Below are positions 16,462 to 23,217 of a stretch of 39,931 bases of DNA, piece by piece (the stretch's first letter is position 1; each line of letters starts with the position of its first letter). The stretch spans positions 1-39,931 of the forward strand of contig CAYZCY010000011.1 of the NCBI GenBank assembly GCA_964477115.1. The letters are read 5' to 3'. Position numbers and translations under genes: made by a program. Source of the stretch: RGIG3135 sp964477115. GTDB taxonomy: Bacteria > Actinomycetota > Coriobacteriia > Coriobacteriales > Eggerthellaceae. The notes under the pieces are model-generated. The model ran no database searches. It worked only from the letters and a program-made list of their open reading frames with translations, and was not told the DNA's origin.

Positions 16462-16830
16462 TTAGAACTTCAGGCCAGCTTCACGGGCGCCTTCGGCGAG
16501 AGCCTTGACGCGACCATGATACAGGTGACCGCCACGGTCGAAGACGACCTCGGTAACGCCCTTCTCCTGGGCGAGCTTGCCGATGATGCCGCCGAGAACG
16601 GAAGCACCCTCAACGGTAGCACCGCTGACACCGGTGGCCTTGAAGTCCGGGCCGAGGGTGGATGCACCGCAGATGGTCTTGCCAGCGACGTCGTCGATGA
16701 CCTGAACGTACATGTTGGAATTGCTGCGCGTAACGCACAGACGCGGACGGGCCGGGGTGCCGGAGATCTTGCCGCGGACGCGACGATGACGGCGAGCCAG
16801 ACCAGCCTGCTTTTTCTGAAGCTTGTTCAT
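16462..16830 (-). CDS. rplR: 50S ribosomal protein uL18
   Basis: A 122-aa 5S-rRNA-binding protein, recognised by RRHRRVRGKISGT, RPRLCVTRSNSNMYVQVIDD and the C-terminal FDRGGHLYHGRVKALAEGAR. It is 30 nt after rplF. Confidence 0.97.
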   Translation of the reverse strand: MNKLQKKQAGLARRHRRVRGKISGTPARPRLCVTRSNSNMYVQVIDDVAGKTICGASTLGPDFKATGVSGATVEGASVLGGIIGKLAQEKGVTEVVFDRGGHLYHGRVKALAEGAREAGLKF

Positions 16831-16860
16831 TGAATAAATCCCTTCTCAGACTCTCAAGAC

Positions 16861-17400
16861 TTAGTCTTTGCCAGCCTTGCCGGCCTTACGACGTACATGC
16901 TCGCCCTCGTAGCGAATGCCCTTGCCCTTGTAGGGCTCCGGCTTACGCCACTTGCGGATGTCTGCCGCAACCTGGCCGACCTGCTCTTTGCTCGGACCGG
17001 AAACAACGATTTCGGTCTGAGTAGGAACCTCAAAAGTGATGCCCTCAGGGCAAACGACGTACACCGGGTGGGAGTAGCCGAGGGACATCTCGATGTCCTT
17101 GCCCTTCATGACGGCGCGATAGCCAACGCCGACCATCTGGAGCTTCTTGGAGTAACCCTTGGAGACGCCCTCGACCATGTTGGCGATCAGGGTGCGGGTC
17201 AGGCCGTGGAAGCTCTTGGACTCGCGGGTGTCGTCCGGACGGGTAACGATGATCTCAGCACCCTCCTGGGTGATGGTCATGCAGGGCTGGAAGGTGCGAG
17301 TGAGCTCGCCCTTGGGGCCCTTGGTGGTGACGGTGGTGCCGTCAATGATGACTTCGACGCCAGCAGGAATGGCGATGGGCATCTTACCAATACGAGACAT
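16861..17400 (-). CDS. rplF: 50S ribosomal protein uL6
   Basis: A 179-aa two-domain L6 beginning MSRIGKMPI and ending with the conserved GKGIRYEGEHVRRKAGKAGK motif that contacts 23S rRNA near the sarcin-ricin region. Normal length and position between rpsH and rplR. Confidence 0.97.
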   Translation of the reverse strand: MSRIGKMPIAIPAGVEVIIDGTTVTTKGPKGELTRTFQPCMTITQEGAEIIVTRPDDTRESKSFHGLTRTLIANMVEGVSKGYSKKLQMVGVGYRAVMKGKDIEMSLGYSHPVYVVCPEGITFEVPTQTEIVVSGPSKEQVGQVAADIRKWRKPEPYKGKGIRYEGEHVRRKAGKAGKD

Positions 17401-17418
17401 ATTGAATCCCTCCCTTTC

Positions 17419-17817
17419 CTACCAGATGTAAGCGATAACCTCGCCGCCGACACCCTTCTTGCGGGCGTCACGGTCGGTCATAACGCCGTGGCTCGTCGAA
17501 ATGATTGCAGTACCGAGGCCGCCGAGAACGCGGGGCAGCTCGTCCTTGCCAGCGTAGATACGCAGGCCAGGCTTGGAGATGCGCTTGATACCGCGGATGG
17601 TCTTGGCCTTCTTGGGACCGTACTTGAGGGTGATCTCAAGCGTGGCACGAGGCTCGCCGTCGATGACGTCATAGCGCTGGACATAGCCTTCCTGCTCCAT
17701 GATGCGAACGATCTCGACGAGTTTCTTGCTCGACGGCATGGAAACCGTCGGCTTGCCTGCAGACTGTGCGTTACGCACGCGCGTAAGCATATCTGCAATG
17801 GGGTCGGTCATTGTCAT
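17419..17817 (-). CDS. rpsH: 30S ribosomal protein uS8
   Basis: The 132-aa S8 shows DPIADMLTRVRNAQ, PGLRIYAGKDELPRV and the C-terminal STSHGVMTDRDARK. S8 is the autogenous repressor of the spc operon in E. coli. Two in-frame ATGs lie at 17817 and 17811; either is possible. A 101-bp spacer separates it from rpsZ. Confidence 0.96.
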   Translation of the reverse strand: MTMTDPIADMLTRVRNAQSAGKPTVSMPSSKKLVEIVRIMEQEGYVQRYDVIDGEPRATLEITLKYGPKKAKTIRGIKRISKPGLRIYAGKDELPRVLGGLGTAIISTSHGVMTDRDARKKGVGGEVIAYIW

Positions 17818-17918
17818 TTTTGTTTTCTCCTTTGATCCGTGATGAGCCGAGCGTCCGGTTCGTCAGCGCCCTTAGCGCTTCCGCCTATTACGCCGGCACA
17901 CCCTGAAGCGTTACAGTC

Positions 17919-18104
17919 TTACCAGGAAGCCTTGGTAACGCCGGGCAGCTCGCCTTTGTTGGCCAGTTCGCGCACGCAAACGCGGCAGAGGCCGAACTTG
18001 CGGTAGTAAGCACGAGGACGTCCGCAACGCGTGCAGCGGTTGTGCTGACGCGTGGAGAACTTCGGCTCACGCTTGGCCTTGGCGATCATCGATTTCTTAG
18101 CCAT
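17919..18104 (-). CDS. rpsZ: 30S ribosomal protein uS14, zinc-binding type Z
   Basis: A 61-aa short S14 with CTRCGRP and CRVC, the two CxxC pairs that bind zinc in the C+ form, flanking AYYRKFGL. Cysteine-free S14 paralogs often exist elsewhere under zinc control. Confidence 0.96.
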   Translation of the reverse strand: MAKKSMIAKAKREPKFSTRQHNRCTRCGRPRAYYRKFGLCRVCVRELANKGELPGVTKASW

Positions 18105-18172
18105 GCATTTCCTTCTTTCTATTATCTAGACCCGCTCCTTTTGCGAGTCCAAATACCGAGGTTACGCAAACA

Positions 18173-18200
18173 AGCCGCCCTTTTCAGAAAAAGGACGGCT
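18173..18200 (-). terminator. Hairpin between rplE and rpsZ
   Basis: AGCCGCCCTTTT and AAAAGGACGGCT form a ~12-bp stem (one G-T) with a 3-4-nt loop right after the rplE stop, followed by TTGTTTGCG on the minus strand. It may attenuate transcription or be a processing site inside the spc unit. Confidence 0.5.
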
Positions 18201-18209
18201 GTGCTTGTT

Positions 18210-18758
18210 TTACTTGCTCTTGAACGGGAAGCCGAGAGCGGAGAGCAGCGCGAATGCGCTGTCGTTGTCTTCAGCGGTGGTAACGAAGGTGATGTCCATA
18301 CCACGGGTACGGTCAACCTTGTCGTACTCGATCTCCGGGAAGATCAGCTGCTCGGTAATGCCGAGAGAGTAGTTGCCACGGCCGTCGAAGCTGTTGGGGT
18401 TGATGCCACGGAAGTCACGAACGCGGGGAAGAGCGACTGCCAGCAGGCGGTCGAGGAACTCCCACATGCGGTCGCCACGAAGGGTGACCTTGCAGCCAAT
18501 AGCCATGCCCTCGCGGATCTTGAAGCCTGCGATGGACTTCTTTGCGCGGGTGATGCAGGGCTGCTGACCGGTGATGATGCGCATGTCGTTCATAGCGGCA
18601 TCGAGCTGCTTGGAGTCGCCAGCGGCGGCGCCAACGCCCATGTTCACAACGATCTTCTCGAGACGCGGAACCTTGTTAACGTTGTCGAGCTCAAGCTCCT
18701 TGTAGAGCTTCTCTACGATCTCCTTGTTGTACTTTTCCTTCAAGCGAGGAGTAGTCAT
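18210..18758 (-). CDS. rplE: 50S ribosomal protein uL5
   Basis: A 182-aa 5S-rRNA-binding protein with the signature PRLEKIVVNMGVG, ITGQQPCITRAKKSIAGFK, REGMAIGCKVTLRG and the C-terminal RGMDITFVTTAEDN. Normal length. The upstream spacer holds three hairpins. Confidence 0.97.
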   Translation of the reverse strand: MTTPRLKEKYNKEIVEKLYKELELDNVNKVPRLEKIVVNMGVGAAAGDSKQLDAAMNDMRIITGQQPCITRAKKSIAGFKIREGMAIGCKVTLRGDRMWEFLDRLLAVALPRVRDFRGINPNSFDGRGNYSLGITEQLIFPEIEYDKVDRTRGMDITFVTTAEDNDSAFALLSALGFPFKSK

Positions 18759-18914
18759 GTTCGGTATTACCTCTCATCCGATGAATTAAACGCAGGATTG
18801 CTGACCCTGCGTCCCCATTTTTTTGGGGCCATAAGTGCTTTGCGCACCCAAAGAGGAGACATTACCAGATGCCTCCTCTTCAGTCAATACTTATGCGGTT
18901 TTACCAGAAGAGTT
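18759..18914 (-). promoter_or_regulatory. Hairpin-rich spacer between rplX and rplE
   Basis: Three consecutive hairpins are seen in the 156-bp spacer: AAGAGGAG/CTCCTCTT (18851-18880), CCCC/GGGG around a T-rich loop (18813-18828) and CGCAGG/CCTGCG (18791-18811). The last is close to the rplE start, where S8 binds in E. coli, but I do not recognise the S8 site itself. Confidence 0.45.
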
Positions 18915-19229
18915 TTAGAACTCGTGCTGGCACTTCTTGCAAACGCGAACCTTCTTGCCCTCGGCGTTAACCTTCTTGTTAACGCGAGTTGCTTCCTTGC
19001 AGCTCGGGCAAACGAGCATGACATTGGAAACGTGGATCGGAGCCTCGAGCTTGGACAGACCGCCCTGCGGGTTTGCCTGGGTGGGGCGCATGGCCTTCGT
19101 GATCATGTTCACACCCTCGACGACAACGCGCTGCTTCTCGGGAAGGGAGCGCTTGATTTCGCCCTGCTTGCCCTTGTCCTTGCCGGAGAGAACCTTGACG
19201 GTATCGCCCTTCTTGACGTGCATCTTCAT
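18915..19229 (-). CDS. rplX: 50S ribosomal protein uL24, CxxC form
   Basis: The 104-aa L24 has the KOW motif (KGDTVKVLSGKDKGKQGEI) and a C-terminal CPSC and CKKC pair that resembles the zinc-ribbon form. GGAGGT lies 7 nt before ATG 19229, which is preferred to the in-frame GTG at 19238. It starts 14 nt after the rplN stop. Confidence 0.95.
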   Translation of the reverse strand: MKMHVKKGDTVKVLSGKDKGKQGEIKRSLPEKQRVVVEGVNMITKAMRPTQANPQGGLSKLEAPIHVSNVMLVCPSCKEATRVNKKVNAEGKKVRVCKKCQHEF

Positions 19230-19243
19230 GTAAGCCACCTCCC

Positions 19244-19612
19244 TTACAGCGTTTCCGGTGCCAGAGACACGATCTTCATGTACTTCTTGTCGCGGAGCTC
19301 ACGAGCAACAGGGCCAAAGATACGGGTGCCCTTCGGAGCGCCGTCGTTGTTGATCAGAACGGCAGCGTTCTGGTCGAACTTGATGTAGGAGCCGTCAGCA
19401 CGACGAACTTCCTTCTTGACGCGCACGACCACGCAGCGGACAACTTCGCCCTTCTTGACGTTGCCATTGGGCGCTGCTTCCTTGACGCTGCAGATGATCA
19501 CGTCGCCGAGGCCCGCATAGCGGCGCTTAGAGCCACCGAGGACCTTGATGCACTGCACCTTGCGAGCGCCGGAGTTGTCGGCCACCGCGAGCATGGTTTG
19601 CATCTGAATCAT
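19244..19612 (-). CDS. rplN: 50S ribosomal protein uL14
   Basis: The 122-aa L14 contains ADNSGARKVQCIKVLGG, VVVRVKKEVRRADGS and GTRIFGPVARELR. It lies at the subunit interface of the 50S. An unusual 133-bp spacer separates it from rpsQ. Confidence 0.97.
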   Translation of the reverse strand: MIQMQTMLAVADNSGARKVQCIKVLGGSKRRYAGLGDVIICSVKEAAPNGNVKKGEVVRCVVVRVKKEVRRADGSYIKFDQNAAVLINNDGAPKGTRIFGPVARELRDKKYMKIVSLAPETL

Positions 19613-19745
19613 ATGCTTTACCTAACTTTCCTCTTAGTTATAGCTCGGTGCTTCTGGCGAGTACGTCAGGTGTGATGAGCGGCGGAAGCTGGCTTAGACC
19701 AACGACCAGAGCTCAGCACGTCTGCCGTGCCGCCAGAAACGACGA
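19613..19745 (-). promoter_or_regulatory. Structured spacer between rpsQ and rplN
   Basis: A long-range 8-bp stem (TTCTGGCG 19652-19659 with CGCCAGAA 19731-19738) encloses a GCACG/CGTGC hairpin (19716-19730). No ORF is credible. It may be a leader or processing element for rplN-rplX. Confidence 0.4.
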
Positions 19746-20006
19746 CTATTTGGCCTTCTCTACAATCTCAACAAGACGCCAACGCTTCATCTTGGACAGC
19801 GGGCGGGTCTCCATGATACGGACGGTATCGCCGAGGCCGCACTCATTGTTCTCATCATGAGCATGGAACTTCTTGGTGGTGGTCATCATCTTGCCATAAA
19901 CCGGATGCGGCTTGCGCTCCTTAACAGCAACAACGATGGTCTTGTCGTTGACAGAGCTGACAACGATGCCCTGGCGAACCTTACGAAGATTACGCTCTTC
20001 AGTCAT
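19746..20006 (-). CDS. rpsQ: 30S ribosomal protein uS17
   Basis: An 86-aa S17 with the OB-fold pattern (RQGIVVSSVNDKTIVVAV, HPVYGKMMTTTKKFHAHDE, GDTVRIMETRPLSK). ATG 20006 is preferred over the in-frame ATG at 20015, since GGGAGG sits 10 nt before it. Confidence 0.96.
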   Translation of the reverse strand: MTEERNLRKVRQGIVVSSVNDKTIVVAVKERKPHPVYGKMMTTTKKFHAHDENNECGLGDTVRIMETRPLSKMKRWRLVEIVEKAK

Positions 20007-20025
20007 TTTCTCCATCCTCCCTCAG

Positions 20026-20220
20026 CTACGCGCTCAGCTCACGAGCACGCATCTCGGTCTGGATGCGCGCAATATCTTTCTTGACCTGCTTGACACGAGC
20101 GGTGTTGTCAAGCTGGCTGGTTGCCATCTGGAAACGCAGGTTGAACAGCTCCTCACGCGCCTCCTTCAGCTTGACCTGCAGGTCCTCGGCAGAAAGCTCA
20201 CGAATCTCTGCTGCTTTCAT
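20026..20220 (-). CDS. rpmC: 50S ribosomal protein uL29
   Basis: A 64-aa helical protein (MKAAEIRELSAEDL, LKEAREELFNLRFQMATSQL). It lies at the tunnel exit next to uL23 and is part of the trigger factor docking area in bacteria. Its start codon directly follows the rplP stop. Confidence 0.96.
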   Translation of the reverse strand: MKAAEIRELSAEDLQVKLKEAREELFNLRFQMATSQLDNTARVKQVKKDIARIQTEMRARELSA

Positions 20221-20643
20221 CTATTCCTGCCCTTCCATCTCACGGGTGACAATCTTGCACTTGATGGGCAGCTTGTTGATAGCAAGACGGAGTGCCTCGC
20301 GTGCGGTCTCGTCGTCAACGCCGTCGATCTCAAACATGATGCGACCGGGCTTGACAACTGCTACCCAACCCTCGGGGCTGCCCTTACCGGAACCCATGCG
20401 GGTCTCAGCGGGCTTCGAGGTGATCGGCTTGTCGGGGAAGATCGTGATCCAAACCTTGCCGCCACGCTTCATGTGACGGGTCATGGCGATACGAGCTGCC
20501 TCGATCTGGCGGTTGGTGATCCAATGAGCCTCGAGAGCCTGGATACCATAGGAACCGTGGTTCAGACGGGTGCCGCCCTTGGCCTTGCCCTTCATGGAAC
20601 CACGCTGCACCTTGCGGTGCTTTACGCGCTTAGGTACGAGCAT
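20221..20643 (-). CDS. rplP: 50S ribosomal protein uL16
   Basis: The 140-aa L16 begins MLVPKRVKHRKVQRG and carries ALEAHWITNRQIEAARIAMT and RMGSGKGSPEGWVAVVKPG, the segment near the peptidyl transferase centre. The rpsC stop TAA is immediately followed by its ATG. Confidence 0.97.
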   Translation of the reverse strand: MLVPKRVKHRKVQRGSMKGKAKGGTRLNHGSYGIQALEAHWITNRQIEAARIAMTRHMKRGGKVWITIFPDKPITSKPAETRMGSGKGSPEGWVAVVKPGRIMFEIDGVDDETAREALRLAINKLPIKCKIVTREMEGQE

Positions 20644-21354
20644 TTACTTTGCACCCCTCTCGTTGCGATCGTTGCGACGGCGGCTCGGACGGGAGCTGCC
20701 CTCGAGAGCCGGCTGCGGAGCCTTCTGGCCCGGCAGAACGTCACCGTGGTAGATCCACACCTGGATGCCGATGGCGCCCATGGTGGTGGAAGCGGTGGCG
20801 AAACCGTAGTCGATCTTGGCGCGGAGGGTGTGCAGCGGCACGCGACCCTCACGGTACCACTCGCGACGGCTCATCTCAGCGCCACCCAGACGACCGGAGC
20901 ACTGGATACGGATGCCCTTGGCGCCGGACTTCATAGCGGACTGAACAGCCTTGCGCATTGCGCGGCGGAAGGCAACGCGGCCCTCGAGCTGCTCTGCGAT
21001 GGACTGTGCGACGAGCACTGCGTCGAGCTCGGGGCGCTTGACCTCGATGACCTCAACGGAAACGGTGCCGGTAGCGATCTTCTCAAGCTTCTTGCGAAGG
21101 GTGTCGATCTCTGCACCCTTCTTGCCGATGACCAGACCCGGGCGAGCCGTGGTGATGATGACCTTGGTCTTGTCGCCTGCACGCTCGATCTCCACGCGGG
21201 AAACGGCAGCACGGGCAAGATACTTGTCCAGGAACTTGCGGATTGCAAGGTCGTTCTCAAGCGTCTTGGCGTAATCCTTGCCGGCGTACCAGCGGCTACG
21301 ATGATCCTCGGTGATGCCAAGACGGAAGCCGGTAGGGCTAACTTTCTGACCCAT
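20644..21354 (-). CDS. rpsC: 30S ribosomal protein uS3
   Basis: The 236-aa S3 has the KH domain (RPGLVIGKKGAEIDTLRKKL) and the C-terminal domain (GRLGGAEMSRREWYREGR, IGIQVWIYHGDV), with a short basic, Arg-rich tail. It forms part of the mRNA entry site. Confidence 0.97.
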   Translation of the reverse strand: MGQKVSPTGFRLGITEDHRSRWYAGKDYAKTLENDLAIRKFLDKYLARAAVSRVEIERAGDKTKVIITTARPGLVIGKKGAEIDTLRKKLEKIATGTVSVEVIEVKRPELDAVLVAQSIAEQLEGRVAFRRAMRKAVQSAMKSGAKGIRIQCSGRLGGAEMSRREWYREGRVPLHTLRAKIDYGFATASTTMGAIGIQVWIYHGDVLPGQKAPQPALEGSSRPSRRRNDRNERGAK

Positions 21355-21357
21355 GGA

Positions 21358-21699
21358 CTATGCCTCCTCTCGCGGTGCAACGATGATGGTGATGTGGCTG
21401 GTGCGCTTGCGGATGCGCGCAGCGGAACCCTTTGCGCGGGGGCGGATACGCTTGAGCGTGGGGCCCTCGTCGACGAAAGCGGCCTTGACAACCAGGTTGT
21501 CGGCGCGCAGGTGGTTGTTGTGCTCTGCATTCGCGACTGCGGAGTTGAGGACCTTCTCGACGTCCTCTGCAACTGCGCGATTGGTGAAGGCGAGAATCTC
21601 GCGAGCCTGCTCGACGGACTTGCCGCGAACCTGGTCGACGACGATGCGTGCCTTACGGGGAGAAACGCGAACGAAGCGTGCTACTGCTTTGACTTCCAT
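21358..21699 (-). CDS. rplV: 50S ribosomal protein uL22
   Basis: A 113-aa L22 with RVSPRKARIVVDQVRGK, VLNSAVANAEHN and the beta-hairpin PRAKGSAARIRKRTSHITI that lines the exit tunnel. It is 15 nt after rpsS. Confidence 0.97.
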   Translation of the reverse strand: MEVKAVARFVRVSPRKARIVVDQVRGKSVEQAREILAFTNRAVAEDVEKVLNSAVANAEHNNHLRADNLVVKAAFVDEGPTLKRIRPRAKGSAARIRKRTSHITIIVAPREEA

Positions 21700-21714
21700 G
21701 ATTTCACCCCTATC

Positions 21715-21987
21715 CTATCGCTTCTTCTTGTCGGCTGCATGACCCTTGAACGTACGGGTCGGGGCAAACTCGCCCAGCTTGTGGCCAACCATAGACTCGG
21801 TAACGTAAACCGGCACGTGCTTGCGACCGTCGTGAACGGCGATGGTGTGACCCACCATTTCCGGGAAGATGGTGCTCGAACGAGACCAGGTCTTGATGAC
21901 GTCCTTTTCGCCGGCTGCATTCATAGCCTCGATACGACCCAGAAGGCGCGGTTCTACGAAAGGACCCTTCTTCAAACTTCTGCTCAC
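21715..21987 (-). CDS. rpsS: 30S ribosomal protein uS19
   Basis: The 90-aa S19 starts MSRSLKKGPFVEPRL and contains SRSSTIFPEMVGHTIAVHDG and HKLGEFAPTRTFKGHA. Normal length, 14 nt after rplB. Confidence 0.97.
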   Translation of the reverse strand: MSRSLKKGPFVEPRLLGRIEAMNAAGEKDVIKTWSRSSTIFPEMVGHTIAVHDGRKHVPVYVTESMVGHKLGEFAPTRTFKGHAADKKKR

Positions 21988-22001
21988 TATTGCTCCTTAG
22001 G

Positions 22002-22832
22002 CTACTTCTTGCGACGACGGATGATGAGACGGCTCGAAGCCTTCTTCTTGTTGCGCGTACGATGACCCTTGGTCGGGATACCCCACGGGGTAACCGGATG
22101 ACGGCCTGCGGACTTGTTCTTGCCCTCGCCGCCGCCGTGCGGATGGTCAACCGGGTTCATGACGGTACCACGAACGCTCGGGCGGATGCCCTTCCAGCGG
22201 TTACGGCCAGCCTTGCCGATCTTGATGTTGGCATGCTCTGCATTGCCAACCTCACCGATGGTGGCGCGGCAGGTGATGAGAACGCGGCGCATTTCGGAAG
22301 ACGGCATACGAAGGATGGCGTAGTTGCCCTCCTTGCCCATCAGCTGAATGCTGGTGCCTGCGGAACGAGCGAGCGCAGCACCCTTGCCGGGCTGCAGCTC
22401 AACGTTGTGGATCAGCGTACCGACGGGGATGTTGGCCAGCGGCATCGCGTTGCCCGGCTTGATGTCGGCCTCGGCACCGCTCATGACCATATCGCCCACG
22501 CGCAGACCCTTCGGGTGGATGATGTAGCGCTTCTCGCCATCAACGTAGTGCAGAAGGGCGATACGTGCGGAACGGTTCGGATCGTACTCGATGGTAGCGA
22601 CCTTAGCGGGCACGCCGTCCTTGTTGCGCTTGAAGTCGATGATACGGTAACGGTTCTTGTTACCGCCACCCTGATGACGGGTGGTGACGCGGCCGTAGTT
22701 GTTGCGACCCGCCTTCTTCGGCTTCGGAGCGAGCAGCGACTTCTCCGGCTTGTCGGTCGTGATCTCAGCGAAATCAGAGACCGTCTGGAAGCGTCGGCCG
22801 GGGCTCGTCGGCTTATACTGTTTGACTCCCAT
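22002..22832 (-). CDS. rplB: 50S ribosomal protein uL2
   Basis: The 276-aa L2 starts MGVKQYKPTSPGRR and has TTRHQGGGNKNRYRIIDFKR and the catalytic-centre-proximal GVVMNP-type stretch (here GTVMNPVDHPHGGGEGK). It normally follows rplW directly; here it is about 5 kb away and has its own promoter at 23186-23214 and a leader of about 350 nt. Confidence 0.98.
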   Translation of the reverse strand: MGVKQYKPTSPGRRFQTVSDFAEITTDKPEKSLLAPKPKKAGRNNYGRVTTRHQGGGNKNRYRIIDFKRNKDGVPAKVATIEYDPNRSARIALLHYVDGEKRYIIHPKGLRVGDMVMSGAEADIKPGNAMPLANIPVGTLIHNVELQPGKGAALARSAGTSIQLMGKEGNYAILRMPSSEMRRVLITCRATIGEVGNAEHANIKIGKAGRNRWKGIRPSVRGTVMNPVDHPHGGGEGKNKSAGRHPVTPWGIPTKGHRTRNKKKASSRLIIRRRKK

Positions 22833-23185
22833 TACTTTCCTTTCTCGGGCTTTTTATCGTCAGCCTCCTTGCCGTTTTGATCCCGCTTTCCCTCGCACGC
22901 GGCACCAAGGCCGCCCAGCTCGAATCAAGCGGTTCTTCACGTCAATGAGGGAACGCTAAAAACCCCTTATTTGGTTCTCTCTAGGCTTGCTCGGCCCAAT
23001 CGCCACGCTCCCCATATTGAGAACCCTTCCTCGGAACCTTTGCTCGCACGCCTCTCCGTACACCAAAGGATCCCCTTACTAGTGGCCAGGCGATTGCCGA
23101 ACGGTAGGAAGGGAGGCTTCCTATCGCGACTCCGTCTAACCACGCGCCCGGGTGTATCCATACGTACACACAGACGCAAAGAGAC
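22833..23185 (-). promoter_or_regulatory. ~350-nt leader of rplB
   Basis: Downstream of a strong promoter and before the rplB ATG lies a long untranslated stretch with no credible ORF. A hairpin pairs 23102-23111 with 23117-23126 (one mismatch or wobble) and a 7-bp long-range stem pairs 23019-23025 with 22973-22979 (GGTTCTC/GAGAACC). The length suggests an RNA element controlling the rplB-adk unit, for example a ribosomal-protein-binding leader. I do not recognise a known family. Confidence 0.5.
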
Positions 23186-23214
23186 ATTATAGTTTCGAGT
23201 TATTCAATATTCAA
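23186..23214 (-). promoter_or_regulatory. Promoter of the rplB unit
   Basis: On the minus strand TTGAAT (23214-23209) and a perfect TATAAT (23191-23186) are 17 bp apart. It overlaps the end of ygiQ by 1 bp at most and points to rplB. Confidence 0.8.
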
Positions 23215-23217
23215 GAA

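Noticed and set aside
19912..22065. 717-aa plus-strand open frame opposite rpsQ-rplB
   Set aside because: It runs across eight clear ribosomal protein genes in antisense; no independent similarity or ribosome binding site.
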